NCBI RefSeq assembly: GCF_005280585.1
Contig: NZ_SZVO01000005.1
Coordinates: 1 to 64,000, forward strand
Origin: Dyadobacter frigoris
Lineage (GTDB): Bacteria; Bacteroidota; Bacteroidia; Cytophagales; Spirosomataceae
DNA length: 64,000 bases
Direction: 5' to 3'
Both the position numbers and the translations under genes were made by a program. The notes under the pieces were generated by a model. That model was not told the origin of the DNA. It did not search any database and worked only from the letters and a program-made list of their open reading frames with translations. Shown here one piece after another: positions 53,202-63,930 of the stretch. Positions within the stretch are counted from its first letter, which is position 1. Each line of letters begins with the position of its first letter.

Positions 53202-55319
53202 ATGGCTTTAATTAACAAAATCAGAGAGAAATCCGGAATTGCTGTCACAGTAATTGCAATCAGTTTGATCTTATTTATGGTTGGCGGTGACCTTATGGGC
53301 CCCAATTCCATACTAGGTGGAAACAACAACCAAACTGTCGGCGAGATCGCTGGTAAGGAAATCAATATCAAGGACTTCCAGAGTCGGGTAGATGGATTTC
53401 GTCAGAATTATGAGGCTCAGTCGGGCCGTAGTTTGAATGAAAACGAACTTGCTTCATTGCGTGATCAGGCATGGAATCAATTTGTAGTTGACATCGCCTA
53501 CAAAAAGCAATTTGACAAGTTGGGATTATCCGTTTCGGATGACGAATTAGTTGATATGGTTCAGGGAAATCACATCAGCCCTTCTATTCTTCAGGCTTTT
53601 TCTGATCCGACATCAGGTCGTTTTGACAAAAACGCGGTTGTTAATTACCTGAAAAACTTAAAGACACTACCTGTTGAGCAACAAAAATCATGGACTAATT
53701 TTGAAACAAGTCTTCGTGAAGAACGCATCCGCAGCAAATACGAAAACCTTTTGAAATTGTCTACATATATTCCTAAGGCGCAGGCTGAAAAGGAATATGT
53801 TGCTCAAAATACAAAAGCAACAACACGTTATTTATATGTTCCTTACTTTTCTATTGTAGATACTACAATTAAAGTAACAGATTCTCAGCTTGAAAGCTAC
53901 CTGAGCGCTCACCGTTCTGAATACAAAGGAACCGATACACGTTCAATAGAATATGTTAGTTTCCCGGTTCAGCCTGCGAAAGACGACAGTACTGCGCTTT
54001 ACAATGAAATTAAAGAATTGGCTCGTGGGCTTGCTACTGCACCAAACGATTCATCTTATGCAAAAATGAATTCTGATGTTGCTTTGCCAATGAATATGTC
54101 ATTAGCAACAATGTCGGATCAGTTAAAAGAAGCTTCAAAATCTTTTGTTGTTGGCGGAGTTTACGGACCATACCGTGAGGGAAACACTTATTTCATCTAC
54201 AAATATGATGGAACACGTACTGATACCGTTTCATCTGCAAGAGCAAGCCATATTTTGATCAGAGCAGAAAATCAGTCGGATTCAGCAAAAGCAGCAGCAC
54301 GTGTTCGTGCAGAAGGCATTTTGGCTCAGATTCGTGCCGGTGCAAACTTTGAAGCTTTGGCTGCAACCTCAAGTGCAGATCCGGGTTCAGCGCAACGCGG
54401 TGGTGATCTTAGTTATTTCCAGAACAATGGCGCTATGGTTAAGCCATTTGAAGACGCAGTTTTCTCTGCAAGCTCAACAGGTCTTATTCCAAAATTGATC
54501 GAAAGCCAGTTTGGTTTCCATATTATTAAAGTAACCGCAACTAAAAGTAACACGCTTTATCGTATTGCCGCTATTGGAAAAAACATTGCGCCTAGCCAGG
54601 CAACACGTGACGAAGCTTACCGTAAAGCAGATGAATTTGCTAACTCGGTAAAAACGAAAGCACAATTTGACGAAGCAATCAAAAAGAACAAAGTGCTTGT
54701 AGTTGCCACTGCAAACCGTATTCCGGAAAGTGCTACAAACGTTAATGCAATTCAAAATGGCCGCGAGGTAGTTCGTTGGGCATTTAAAGATGATACGAAA
54801 ATTGATGCTGTTTCTCAGGTTTTTGAAACAGAAGAACAATATATCGTAGCTGTTCTGACAGGAAAATCAGATCAGGATAATGTTAAAGTTGACGACTTCC
54901 GTGATGAGCTGACAACGAAAGTTCGTAACGGATTGAAAGCTGAACAAATTACTACGAAACTTAAAGGTGCAACGGGCGATCTTGAAACAATTGCTAAAAA
55001 ATACGGTGCTGGTGCTCTTATTGAAACAGCAAACGATATTTCACTGGCAACAGGTTTCTTAACCAGCGCAGGTTTTGATCCGATTGCATTAGGAAAAGTA
55101 TTTGGTTTGAAACCAGGTCAGAAAACAGGTGTATTCACAGGCGAAAACGGTGTGTTCATTATGGATCTGATCAATAAAACAGATGCTCCTAAAATTGCAG
55201 ATTTCACACAAAACAAAACACAGCTTACCCAATCTCTGGAAAGCCGCTCTTCATATCTGGTAAACGAAGCAATTCGTGAAAACGCCAAAATTGTAGACCG
55301 TCGCGCTAAATTCTTCTGA
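53202..55319 (+). CDS. PpiD-like membrane-anchored peptidyl-prolyl isomerase
   Basis: 705 residues from the ATG at 53202 (MALINKIREKSGIAVTVIAI); a TTG at 53190 is the alternative. One membrane helix at about 11-30 anchors it, followed by a SurA_N-like helical chaperone region, and a PpiC/parvulin domain in the middle (ARASHILIRAEN about 350, ARGGDLSYF-like QRGGDLSYFQNN, FGFHIIKVT). This is the layout of PpiD, a periplasmic folding helper for exported proteins. Single gene followed by a terminator. Confidence 0.9.
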   Translation: MALINKIREKSGIAVTVIAISLILFMVGGDLMGPNSILGGNNNQTVGEIAGKEINIKDFQSRVDGFRQNYEAQSGRSLNENELASLRDQAWNQFVVDIAYKKQFDKLGLSVSDDELVDMVQGNHISPSILQAFSDPTSGRFDKNAVVNYLKNLKTLPVEQQKSWTNFETSLREERIRSKYENLLKLSTYIPKAQAEKEYVAQNTKATTRYLYVPYFSIVDTTIKVTDSQLESYLSAHRSEYKGTDTRSIEYVSFPVQPAKDDSTALYNEIKELARGLATAPNDSSYAKMNSDVALPMNMSLATMSDQLKEASKSFVVGGVYGPYREGNTYFIYKYDGTRTDTVSSARASHILIRAENQSDSAKAAARVRAEGILAQIRAGANFEALAATSSADPGSAQRGGDLSYFQNNGAMVKPFEDAVFSASSTGLIPKLIESQFGFHIIKVTATKSNTLYRIAAIGKNIAPSQATRDEAYRKADEFANSVKTKAQFDEAIKKNKVLVVATANRIPESATNVNAIQNGREVVRWAFKDDTKIDAVSQVFETEEQYIVAVLTGKSDQDNVKVDDFRDELTTKVRNGLKAEQITTKLKGATGDLETIAKKYGAGALIETANDISLATGFLTSAGFDPIALGKVFGLKPGQKTGVFTGENGVFIMDLINKTDAPKIADFTQNKTQLTQSLESRSSYLVNEAIRENAKIVDRRAKFF

Positions 55320-55349
55320 TAGAAAAAAGCAGTTTAAAGTACGAAAAAA

Positions 55350-55381
55350 GGGCAGCGAAAATATTTCGCTGCCCTTTTTTC
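55350..55381 (+). terminator. Rho-independent terminator
   Basis: GGGCAGCGAAA and TTTCGCTGCCC form an 11-bp stem around 3 bases (55350-55374), followed by a T run. About 30 bp past the PpiD-like stop. Confidence 0.9.
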
Positions 55382-55562
55382 GTTTAACATTCCATTTTTT
55401 CAAAAATAAGTGATAGTATTGCAGTAAAAATTGTCAATAATACACTTAATAAAAAACAGGCGCAGGATAGTATTAAACAAATTATAAAAGCTTTACTTTT
55501 TTATCGTTTTTTACATCGTTGCCTAAACCTTAGTATCTAAAAAACCATTAACAAAAACCACA

Positions 55563-56891
55563 ATGAGCATATTACTCGGTGATCAGGAGTATTTTAAAGG
55601 AATTGGAAAAGTTGCCTACGAAGGACCGGAATCAGATAATCCGCTAGCCTACCGCTGGTATGATGAAAATCGTATCGTTGGTGGTAAAAGCATGAAAGAA
55701 CATCTTCGTTTTGCAGTGGCTTACTGGCATACATTCTGCGGGAATGGTGGTGATCCTTTCGGAGGACAGACATTATTTTATCCATGGGATAAAAAAGCAG
55801 ACGCTGTTGACCGCGCAAAAGACAAAGCGGATGCTGCATTTGAATTGATCACAAAACTTGGATTGCCGTATTACTGTTTTCATGATGTTGACGTTGTGGA
55901 TTATACCAACGACGTTCGTGACAATGAAAAACGCCTTCAGACTTTGACACAATATCTTGCACAAAAGCAAAAAGATTCAGGTGTTAAGTTACTTTGGGGA
56001 ACTGCCAATTTGTTCAGTCACCACCGTTACATGAATGGCGCTTCTACCAATCCTGATTTTGATGTGATTGCACACGCAGGCGCACAAATCAAAACGGCAT
56101 TGGATGCGACCATCGCTTTGGGTGGAGAAAATTACGTATTCTGGGGAGGTCGTGAAGGATATATGACACTTTTGAATACGGACATGAAACGTGAGCAGGA
56201 ACATTTCGCTCAAATGTTGAAAATGTCTGTAGCTTATGCACGTGCACAAGGTTTCAAAGGTAAATTCTTCATCGAACCAAAACCTTGTGAGCCTACAAAA
56301 CACCAGTACGATTACGATGCTGCAACCGTAATTGGTTTCCTTCGTCAGCATGATCTTCTTGGAGATTTTGCATTGAACCTTGAAGTTAACCACGCTACTT
56401 TGGCAGGTCACACATTTGAACATGAATTGCAGGTTGCTGCTGATGCAGGAATTTTAGGTTCTATCGATGCAAACCGTGGTGATTACCAAAACGGATGGGA
56501 TACGGATCAATTCCCTAATGATATTGCTGAGTGGACAAAAGCTTTGCTTGTTATTTTACAAGCTGGTGGCTTGAAAGGTGGTGGTATCAATTTCGATGCA
56601 AAACGCCGTCGTAACTCTACCGATGTGGCTGATGTTTTCCACGCACATATCGGTGGTATTGATGTTGTTGCCCGTGCTTTGGTGATTGCTGATAAAATCA
56701 GACAAAACGGTGAGTACGACAAAATCCGTACGGACCGTTACGCAAGTTTTGACTCTGGAAAAGGTGCTGAATTTGAAAACGGTAAACTTGGACTTGCTGA
56801 TCTTTTCGAATTGGCTGCCGGTAAAGGCGAGCCGGCAACTTTGTCAGGAAGACAGGAATATCTTGAAAATCTGATTAACCGTTTTATCTAA
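55563..56891 (+). CDS. xylA: Xylose isomerase
   Basis: 442 residues. It interconverts D-xylose and D-xylulose using two divalent metals. Signatures: FHDVDVV (catalytic His), [33 protein letters not shown] (metal-binding Glu), [18 protein letters not shown] and [20 protein letters not shown]. Length and motifs fit the group II enzymes of Bacteroidota. No xylulokinase or xylose transporter is adjacent; the convergent SusCD unit could in principle import a xylose-containing glycan but nothing shows it. Confidence 0.97.
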   Translation: MSILLGDQEYFKGIGKVAYEGPESDNPLAYRWYDENRIVGGKSMKEHLRFAVAYWHTFCGNGGDPFGGQTLFYPWDKKADAVDRAKDKADAAFELITKLGLPYYCFHDVDVVDYTNDVRDNEKRLQTLTQYLAQKQKDSGVKLLWGTANLFSHHRYMNGASTNPDFDVIAHAGAQIKTALDATIALGGENYVFWGGREGYMTLLNTDMKREQEHFAQMLKMSVAYARAQGFKGKFFIEPKPCEPTKHQYDYDAATVIGFLRQHDLLGDFALNLEVNHATLAGHTFEHELQVAADAGILGSIDANRGDYQNGWDTDQFPNDIAEWTKALLVILQAGGLKGGGINFDAKRRRNSTDVADVFHAHIGGIDVVARALVIADKIRQNGEYDKIRTDRYASFDSGKGAEFENGKLGLADLFELAAGKGEPATLSGRQEYLENLINRFI

Positions 56892-56920
56892 GGAAGAAAT
56901 ATTTCCAGCATGGTAATAAA

Positions 56921-56957
56921 AAGAGCTGCCGGATTGGTTTCCGGCAGCTCTTTTGCT
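56921..56957. terminator. Bidirectional terminator between xylA and the susD-like gene
   Basis: AAGAGCTGCCGGA and TCCGGCAGCTCTT form a 13-bp perfect stem (56921-56953) with A-rich DNA on the left and TTTT on the right. Confidence 0.9.
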
Positions 56958-56971
56958 CAAAATAGTTTCAG

Positions 56972-58474
56972 TTAATAACCCGTATTCTGTTTAAGATTCG
57001 TATTATTTCTTATCTCAACCGTTGGAATTGGGAATAAAAGCTCTCTGGCTGTAATCACAGGGCCGTAAGAAAACTTATGCCCTACGTAATCATCAAACTG
57101 TTTAGTAGCCGTATTAAATCCTTTGCGTAGACGAACCATATCAAACCAGGTAACATTTTCAAAACACAATTCGTACCAGCGTTCCTTCAAGACTTCTGTT
57201 CTAAATTGGTCTTTTGAAAGCCCGGACAACGCTGGTAATTGCGCTCTTAATCTTGTACCATTAAGCGCATCAAAAGCTTTGGCGGTTGGTGCTCCTGCTT
57301 CATTAGATGCTTCCGCGTAAATAAGCAAAACATCGGCATAACGAATAACCGGCCAGTTAAGATCGCTGTTGGCAGTAGTGGTTTGGGCGGTAATGTCAAA
57401 GTGTTTGTAAATAAAATACCCACCCAAAGCCACTTCCTGATTTCTGTCAGACTGGTTTGTAAATTTTGTAAAAAAGAACTGTTTTTCTTTTGTCCGCAAA
57501 TCAGCAGGATCATAGGATTTCACAAAATCAACCGTGGCGTAAATGCCTGCCATTTCATCTGAATAAGCTGAAATATTTTTGTTATACGGAATAATAAACC
57601 CTTGCCATGTACCAGGAATGATCTGCGTCTTATATTGAATCATAAAAATATTTTCCTCAATATTTTTCTTAGCAGGATTATGAAGGTCATCATAACTGGC
57701 AAACAATTTAAATTGTTTGGAGTCAATTACCTCTTCCGCCTTTTTCGCCGCCAGATCATAATATGTACTGCCTTTTTGAAGGGGATAACCAGCCATAGTA
57801 AGATATACTTTCGCCAGCAATGATTTTACCGCCCCTAAACTTACCTTCCCGGAAGGATCAGTCCATGGTAAGCCCGATGCCTCAGCTGTTGTTAAATCAT
57901 CCACGATTAATTTGTAAACCTCTTCCGGATTTGCTTGTGAAGGTCTCAACTGTTCAGATTGCAATGAAGTAGGTTCAGTAACCAGAGGAATATTGCCAAA
58001 TAACCGCACCAGATTGAAATAATACCACGCTCTCAGAAAGTAGGCCTCTCCCATCAATCGTTTTGCTTCCACAGCATCCATTGTGATACCTGGGATTTTT
58101 GCGATAGAAAGATTTGCATTTGCAATTCCCTTATAGTAAAACTGCCAATAACGAAGCCCGTAACTATTGTCAGAAGTATTTTTTAGATCTTTCACGAAGT
58201 AGCTGTTAACGGCCTGTCCTAAATCTGTGGCTGCCTGCCCGGTTGCAAATTCGGTCATTGACCAGTCCGCGCCGCCAAAACCACTCTCCATAATTTTACG
58301 CATATTGGCATAAATGGCATTAACAGAACTCCTCGCATGTTCCGGTTTGGTAAAATAATTCTCAACCGTAAAATTGCTCGGATCTGATTCATCCAAAAAA
58401 TCGGAGCAACTGGCAAACCATAATGTGCCGGCGATTAATACCAGCAATCTATATTTTTTTAATATTCCGTTCAT
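56972..58474 (-). CDS. SusD/RagB-family outer-membrane lipoprotein
   Basis: 500 residues. Lipoprotein signal (LWFASC, Cys23), SusD N-terminus DFLDESDPSNFTVENYF, TPR-like helices (YFLRAWYYFNLVRLFGNIPL, VYLTMAGYPLQKG) and the C-terminal block (WPVIRYADVLLIYAEASNEA, LRAQLPALSG, RWYELCFENVTWFDMVRL). Surface lid and ligand-binding protein of the SusC transporter encoded 30 bp upstream. It ends near a terminator shared with xylA. Confidence 0.95.
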   Translation of the reverse strand: MNGILKKYRLLVLIAGTLWFASCSDFLDESDPSNFTVENYFTKPEHARSSVNAIYANMRKIMESGFGGADWSMTEFATGQAATDLGQAVNSYFVKDLKNTSDNSYGLRYWQFYYKGIANANLSIAKIPGITMDAVEAKRLMGEAYFLRAWYYFNLVRLFGNIPLVTEPTSLQSEQLRPSQANPEEVYKLIVDDLTTAEASGLPWTDPSGKVSLGAVKSLLAKVYLTMAGYPLQKGSTYYDLAAKKAEEVIDSKQFKLFASYDDLHNPAKKNIEENIFMIQYKTQIIPGTWQGFIIPYNKNISAYSDEMAGIYATVDFVKSYDPADLRTKEKQFFFTKFTNQSDRNQEVALGGYFIYKHFDITAQTTTANSDLNWPVIRYADVLLIYAEASNEAGAPTAKAFDALNGTRLRAQLPALSGLSKDQFRTEVLKERWYELCFENVTWFDMVRLRKGFNTATKQFDDYVGHKFSYGPVITARELLFPIPTVEIRNNTNLKQNTGY

Positions 58475-58504
58475 TGTTTCATCTTTAAAAAAGTCTGCAA
58501 TAAA

Positions 58505-61500
58505 TTATAATCCAATATTAAGACCTACCATAAATACCCGTGGTTTCGGGTAATCGTACAATGTCAGACCTTGATCGAAAGGCGCGCTGGAGTTGGAAAC
58601 TTCCGGATCAAATCCTTTGTATTTTGTGACCACAAAGAAGTTTTGAATAGAGCCATAAACCCGAAGACGATCCAGTTTTAACCGGGAGGTTACCGTAGAA
58701 GGGAAAGTATAAGCAAGCAGAAGGTTACGGCCACGAATAAACGATCCGTCAGTAACTTTGTGACTGTCATTATTGGTAGTATAATAAGCATTAATAGGTC
58801 TGATTTGCGCTATTGGTGTATTTTGATTCGTTTCCGTCCACGCGTTTAATACTGTTTTATAACTATTTGCAATACCTTGCCTGTCCTCAGCCGAATGGAT
58901 ACTTCTGTCAAGTACATCATTACCATACATATATTGAAGGTCAACAGTCAGCGTAAATCCTTTATATTGGAAAGTGTTCAGGAATGTTCCAAATCCGTCA
59001 GGTATGCCTTTCCCGATAATGGTTCTGTCATTATCGTTTATAGTACCGTCATTATTCAGATCCCTGTATTTTATATCACCTGGCAGCATATTGTATTTCT
59101 TAGCTTCATCAACTTCATTGCTCCCCCATGTTCCCTGATTTACCCGGCCGAAGAAAGATCCAACAGGCTCGCCTACCCTAATCACCCCGTTACCTGAGTA
59201 TATATCACTGCCACCGGATAAAGCCAAAACTCTGTTTTTGTTGACCGAAATATTAAAAGTAGTACTCCATGTAAAATCGCCCGCCTTAATGTTGGTTGAA
59301 TTTACAGCAAATTCAACTCCTTTATTCTCCATACTGCCAACGTTAGAAAAGATGCTGGTATATCCGCTGCTATATGGCAATGGAGCATCCAGTAACATGT
59401 TATTAACTTTTCTACGATAGAGATCGAGCTCAAAATTCAGCCTATTAGAGAACAGACCAAGCTCCAAACCAAAATCTACTTGTTTTGTTTTTTCCCATTG
59501 TAAATTGGGATTCGCCATACGGTCAATACCAGTGCCAATATTACGTATACCATTGAAAATAACACTATAATCAATCGCTGATGTGTTATTGCTCAAACCT
59601 GCCAGTGACCGATATGCCGGAATTTCTGAATTACCGGTAGCGCCATAACTTGTTCGAATTTTCAAATTCGAAATAGCTGGTACATTCTTCATAAAGTTTT
59701 CTTCTGTAACCCTCCAGGCAAGTGCTGCAGATGGGAAAAATGCATATTGATTAGCCGCTCCGAATTTGGATGAGCCGTCTGCCCGTCCGGTAAAGGTTAC
59801 AAGATATTTATTAAATAAACCATAATTTACACGGGCGAAATATGAATTCAGACCATAAGCTTGTCCATTGGATGACGGAGGCTGAGGACTTGATCCCGCA
59901 CCAAGGTTATAAAACTGAAAGTAAGTATCGTTAAAGCCTTGTGTTGTGGCCTGATTATCAAAGCGATCAACATGCTGCCATGACAAACCGGCCATGGCGT
60001 TCAGAGAATGTATTTTTGCAAATTCTTTATGATAGGTAAGGTAATTTTCAAATTGCCACGAATTGTATCTATTATTACGTACATAGGCATCTCCGTTATC
60101 AGAAATGTATTGCATTCCTTTGGCGGCAAAATAGTCAGTCCGCTGGTTGATCACATTCGTACCAATTGTTGATTTCAGCTCCAGACCATCAGCAAGGCGA
60201 ATGGTGGCGTACATATTCGCCAGCATTGTTTGGGTTCTCAGAAAATATAATCTGTCGGTCGACACCCTTAAAGGATTATCTCCACCTTCCATTCCCGGAT
60301 AGTCCCGATTACTGGCCCAGGTTCCATCCGCATATTTTACCGGAATAATCGGCAATTCTTCCAAAACCTGCCGCATCATAGTAATACCGCCCCCATCGAG
60401 CTGGTCAACCTGTTTTTCGTTCTGATCAGTGTAGCCAAGGGTACCTCCAACTTTCAGCCAGCTTTTTATTTGTGTATCAAATACGAAGCGGCCTGAAAAT
60501 CTTTTCTGCCACGAACCACGCGCAATACCATCCTGATTGCGATAGTTCAGAAAAGCACCATAACTTCCTTTTTCATTCCCGTTAGTAATGCCCAGCTGAT
60601 GGTTTTGGGCGAAGGCTTTTTGAAATGATTCGGCTTGCCAATCCGTATCATAAAGCGGGTTTCCCTGCGAGTCAAACAATTTCGGATTGGTTCTTTTGGT
60701 TTTAGGATCGGTATATTTTGTCCCGGTTGCCCATCCTACCGGATCATATTTTGCTGCATTGGCATACGCCAGATCTTCAACAGCCAGAAATTCTTTTGAA
60801 TTAAGTACTGCCAGTTTTTTTGGTGCAATACCAATGCTAAAATCAGTGTCATACGTTATCCTTCCACCTCCGGGAGTTCCGCGTTTGGTAGTGACCAAAA
60901 TAACCCCGTTGGCGCCACGCGCTCCATAAATGGCTGTGGAAGATGCGTCTTTCAAAACTTCAATGGATGCAATATCATTCGGATTGATGTAGTCAATAGG
61001 TGTGCTGCCGTTTTGCAAATCAACTGCATTAAGTATTACACCATCAATTACATACAATGGATTATTAGATACACTCAAAGAGCTCGCTCCACGTATACGA
61101 ATATTGGCCCGACCTCCCGGCCTACCTGAATTTGAAGATACATTTACCCCTGTTACCCGACCGGAAAGTCCCTGGTTAAGTGAGGACGCCGGACGTTCCT
61201 GCAAAGCTTCCGCTTTTACGGTACCCACCGCACCTGTCAAATCAGATTTTTTCACAGCACCATACCCTACCACGACAACCTCGTCCAATGCATTTTCGTC
61301 AGGAGCTAAATTCAGAGAAATTTTCGACTGGCTGCCAACAGTGATTTCCTGTGATTTGTATCCAACAAAACTGAAAACCAACACAGCTTTTTCATCCGGA
61401 ACATCCAGTTGAAATTCCCCTTCGCCATTTGTTGAAGTACCACGCTGGGTCCCTTTTACAATAACACTTACACCAGGTAAACCTGAGCCTTTTTCATCAA

Positions 61501-61993
61501 TAACTTTACCGGTAATGGTTTTATCAATGGCTGTTACCATCGTATGGCCATTTAGCGCATTGATAAGATTTACAGTATTCCCTTCGAAAAGCATCGCAGA
61601 TTCTTTCCTTTCGACAGGCGCCGATACACTGGTTTTGACAGGTCCTTTACCCTCCACAATCACATAGGTGTTCTTGCGTGTCTTCTTAAATTTTAGTCCG
61701 TTTTGCGAAAGTATCAATTCAAGATTCTTTTCAAGTGGCTTGGTGAGATCCATGGATCCGGCAATAATATTAAGCTGTCCAACCAGGCGATCTTCGAAAA
61801 CAATTTCGACACCGTAATGCTGCTGAAGATCCAGCAATGCATTTTTCAATTTCATTTCCTGCCTGACGGCCAAAGACTGGCGTGCCGGCATAGAGGCAAA
61901 TGCAACGGTCTGGCTTTGGACTGCCTGCGAAAATTGTGTCGCAAAGACAAGCCCAATCCCCACCCAGTGCTTACGTGATAGTGTTAATTGCAT
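58505..61993 (-). CDS. SusC-family TonB-linked transporter with STN signalling domain
   Basis: 1162 residues. After a signal peptide comes an STN (secretin/TonB N-terminal) domain at about 45-115 (ALLDLQQHYGVEIVFEDRL, LELILSQNGLKFKKT), then the carboxypeptidase-like domain (TITGKVIDEKGSGLPGVSVI), TonB-box-like LDEVVVVGYGAVKKSDLTGA, the plug (GRVTGVNVSSNSGRPGGRAN, SIEVLKDASSTAIYGARGAN, TTKRGTPGG) and a beta-barrel. The STN domain signals to a FecR anti-sigma factor when ligand is bound; the fecR-like gene ends 22 bp upstream. Ligand unknown. Confidence 0.96.
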   Translation of the reverse strand: MQLTLSRKHWVGIGLVFATQFSQAVQSQTVAFASMPARQSLAVRQEMKLKNALLDLQQHYGVEIVFEDRLVGQLNIIAGSMDLTKPLEKNLELILSQNGLKFKKTRKNTYVIVEGKGPVKTSVSAPVERKESAMLFEGNTVNLINALNGHTMVTAIDKTITGKVIDEKGSGLPGVSVIVKGTQRGTSTNGEGEFQLDVPDEKAVLVFSFVGYKSQEITVGSQSKISLNLAPDENALDEVVVVGYGAVKKSDLTGAVGTVKAEALQERPASSLNQGLSGRVTGVNVSSNSGRPGGRANIRIRGASSLSVSNNPLYVIDGVILNAVDLQNGSTPIDYINPNDIASIEVLKDASSTAIYGARGANGVILVTTKRGTPGGGRITYDTDFSIGIAPKKLAVLNSKEFLAVEDLAYANAAKYDPVGWATGTKYTDPKTKRTNPKLFDSQGNPLYDTDWQAESFQKAFAQNHQLGITNGNEKGSYGAFLNYRNQDGIARGSWQKRFSGRFVFDTQIKSWLKVGGTLGYTDQNEKQVDQLDGGGITMMRQVLEELPIIPVKYADGTWASNRDYPGMEGGDNPLRVSTDRLYFLRTQTMLANMYATIRLADGLELKSTIGTNVINQRTDYFAAKGMQYISDNGDAYVRNNRYNSWQFENYLTYHKEFAKIHSLNAMAGLSWQHVDRFDNQATTQGFNDTYFQFYNLGAGSSPQPPSSNGQAYGLNSYFARVNYGLFNKYLVTFTGRADGSSKFGAANQYAFFPSAALAWRVTEENFMKNVPAISNLKIRTSYGATGNSEIPAYRSLAGLSNNTSAIDYSVIFNGIRNIGTGIDRMANPNLQWEKTKQVDFGLELGLFSNRLNFELDLYRRKVNNMLLDAPLPYSSGYTSIFSNVGSMENKGVEFAVNSTNIKAGDFTWSTTFNISVNKNRVLALSGGSDIYSGNGVIRVGEPVGSFFGRVNQGTWGSNEVDEAKKYNMLPGDIKYRDLNNDGTINDNDRTIIGKGIPDGFGTFLNTFQYKGFTLTVDLQYMYGNDVLDRSIHSAEDRQGIANSYKTVLNAWTETNQNTPIAQIRPINAYYTTNNDSHKVTDGSFIRGRNLLLAYTFPSTVTSRLKLDRLRVYGSIQNFFVVTKYKGFDPEVSNSSAPFDQGLTLYDYPKPRVFMVGLNIGL

Positions 61994-62015
61994 ATTGAAA
62001 GGGAGTTAGAAATAG

Positions 62016-63020
62016 TTAGTTATCTGTTATTATTATGGAATTACCGGCGGTTTCAATTCTGAGATCCAGTACTTCAGATATTGTTTTCAGCAATTCGTCT
62101 GCATCTTCGGTTTTGAAGTTTCCTGTAATGGTACGCCTCGCAATTCTCTCGTTTGCAATGATGATTTTTTTGCCAAAATTTTCCTGGATCATCGCGCTGA
62201 TTTCCTTTAAAGAAGTAGCGTTAAATATAAATCGCTGTTCCTTCCAGGCACTGTATCTTTTGGTATCCGTTCCGTTCGTCAATTTAAGTTCACCTGCTTT
62301 TTCAAGGGTTACCAAATCTCCCGGATTCATTAGCAGTTGCTGTTTTTCATTTCCATGTGCATAATCAATTCTTATCTTCCCACGGGTAAGCGCTACTTTA
62401 GTGCCACGCGGACGGGCAAAAACTGAAAACTGAGTACCTAAAACCTCTACCTGAAAAGTATCCGAAGTTTTTACTACAAAACGCTTATGATCAATGGTAT
62501 GACTGACAGAAAACTCAGCCTCTCCGTCCAGAACAACATTCCTGACAGTGCCATAAAATCCGAATCGGGGAATTTTTAAACGTGAGTTTGCATTAAGAGA
62601 AACGCTGCTGCCATCTTCCAGATAAATTTGTGTGGTCTTTCCGTATCCTGTTTCAAATGTTTTGTACAAAATAAGATTACGCGAAAACCAACCCCAGCAA
62701 ACCAGCATCAAAACCGAGGCCGCAATCAGCCCGTACCTTTGGATTTGAATTGAATTTAAAGATTTGACATGCGACTTATCTTCTTCGGTTTCTTTTTTTG
62801 TTTCCTCATTATCCTGATTTATTCTTTGCAAAAGCCTGCTCATTGCCTTCTCCTGATCCGGTATAAATTGAGGAGAACGAGTTTCCCATTCCAAAAGCCA
62901 TTGATGGAATATTTCCGTATGTTCAGTATTTTTCAACCAGTCCTCAGCAAGTTGTCTTTCAAGCGGATTCGCCCTTCCGGACAAATACTCAAAAAGAATA
63001 TATTTCAAAGGTTCTTCCAT
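62016..63020 (-). CDS. FecR-family anti-sigma factor
   Basis: 334 residues. The N-terminal cytoplasmic anti-sigma part (LKYILFEYLSGRANPLERQL), one membrane helix at about 93-113 (RYGLIAASVLMLVCWGWF), then the periplasmic FecR domain (YGKTTQIYLEDGSSVSLNAN, FVVKTSDTFQVEVLGTQFSV, NPGDLVTL) and a DUF4974-type C-terminal domain (LKEISAMIQENFGKKI, RTITGNFKTEDADELLKTIS), which contacts the STN domain of the SusC protein. It holds the ECF sigma factor inactive until the signal arrives. Confidence 0.94.
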   Translation of the reverse strand: MEEPLKYILFEYLSGRANPLERQLAEDWLKNTEHTEIFHQWLLEWETRSPQFIPDQEKAMSRLLQRINQDNEETKKETEEDKSHVKSLNSIQIQRYGLIAASVLMLVCWGWFSRNLILYKTFETGYGKTTQIYLEDGSSVSLNANSRLKIPRFGFYGTVRNVVLDGEAEFSVSHTIDHKRFVVKTSDTFQVEVLGTQFSVFARPRGTKVALTRGKIRIDYAHGNEKQQLLMNPGDLVTLEKAGELKLTNGTDTKRYSAWKEQRFIFNATSLKEISAMIQENFGKKIIIANERIARRTITGNFKTEDADELLKTISEVLDLRIETAGNSIIITDN

Positions 63021-63059
63021 GTTGTGTTATTTTCAATTCAAGAGATGGGCCAGCAATCG

Positions 63060-63740
63060 TCAGACAGGCTGGATGCTAAAAGTATCGATGAGCAAAAGAA
63101 GGCAGGGTAAAATCCATTCACCGTTCAATGCGATACGCAGATGTTTAAGAGCCTTTGAAATATGTACTTCAACGGTTTTGGGAGATATATTTAATTCTCT
63201 GGCAATTTCATGGTATTTCTTACTTTCAAAACGGCTCATCAAAAATACCTTCCGGCATTGTGTGGGAAGCTCACCGATAACTTCGTTTACTTTAAGAAAA
63301 AGGTGATTATAATGAATTTCTGCATCAGGCTGCTGTTGCTGAATAGATATTGTATTCTCAGTGGTAAGTTCAATGACATCCGTTTTCCCAAATTCACGAC
63401 GTAAATGTGTAAAGCATTCATTACGGACCGCACGGAAAAGATAGCTGGTATAGGATGAAGTAATATGCTCGTAAGATTTTGTGCGGTAAAACTGAAAAAA
63501 CACTTCACTTACCAGATCTTCCGCAATTTGTTTTGAATAAACAAAACGGACAGCATGGCTGCACAACGGTTTATAAAATCTTCTGAACAGAAGTTCCAGT
63601 CCTTTCGAGGGATTTTCTTGGAAAGTGGTTTTCAAAAATAACCCAGAGTCTATCCCCTGTGAACGAGGTTTGTCTTCCTGAGAAGGTGACAGAAAAGGAT
63701 TTTCTGTCTTAGGTTCTTCATGTAGCAAAGGATCGCGCAT
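63060..63740 (-). CDS. ECF-type RNA polymerase sigma factor
   Basis: 226 residues, with an N-terminal extension of about 35 residues beyond usual ECF length, so a later start is possible. Sigma region 2 is at about 45-110 (LLFRRFYKPLCSHAVRFVYS, AEDLVSEVFFQFYR, SYLFRAVRNECFTHLRRE). Region 4 is at about 145-200 (VIGELPTQCRKVFLMSRFES, YHEIARELNISPKTVEVHIS). A hydrophobic C-terminal tail follows. It is first in the unit with FecR, STN-SusC and SusD, so it most likely activates that operon on ligand binding. Confidence 0.93.
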   Translation of the reverse strand: MRDPLLHEEPKTENPFLSPSQEDKPRSQGIDSGLFLKTTFQENPSKGLELLFRRFYKPLCSHAVRFVYSKQIAEDLVSEVFFQFYRTKSYEHITSSYTSYLFRAVRNECFTHLRREFGKTDVIELTTENTISIQQQQPDAEIHYNHLFLKVNEVIGELPTQCRKVFLMSRFESKKYHEIARELNISPKTVEVHISKALKHLRIALNGEWILPCLLLLIDTFSIQPV

Positions 63741-63930
63741 TGAGTATTTTATTTTGTAATAATTAAAAGACTTTTTTGCACTAAAATTCCCCTAGTACGA
63801 TAAGAAAATAATTGGAAAAATTTATATTAAATAAGGAAATGACGTTTTTTAGACAGAAAAAATCTTGCATTAAGATGTGACCTTTTTGTTTAGAAAAGTC
63901 TAATGTCTAAACCCTAATCAAGATTTTCAT

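Noticed and set aside
55381-55562. Riboswitch or structured leader before xylA
   Set aside because: The region is AT-rich with no stable conserved-looking fold apart from the upstream terminator.
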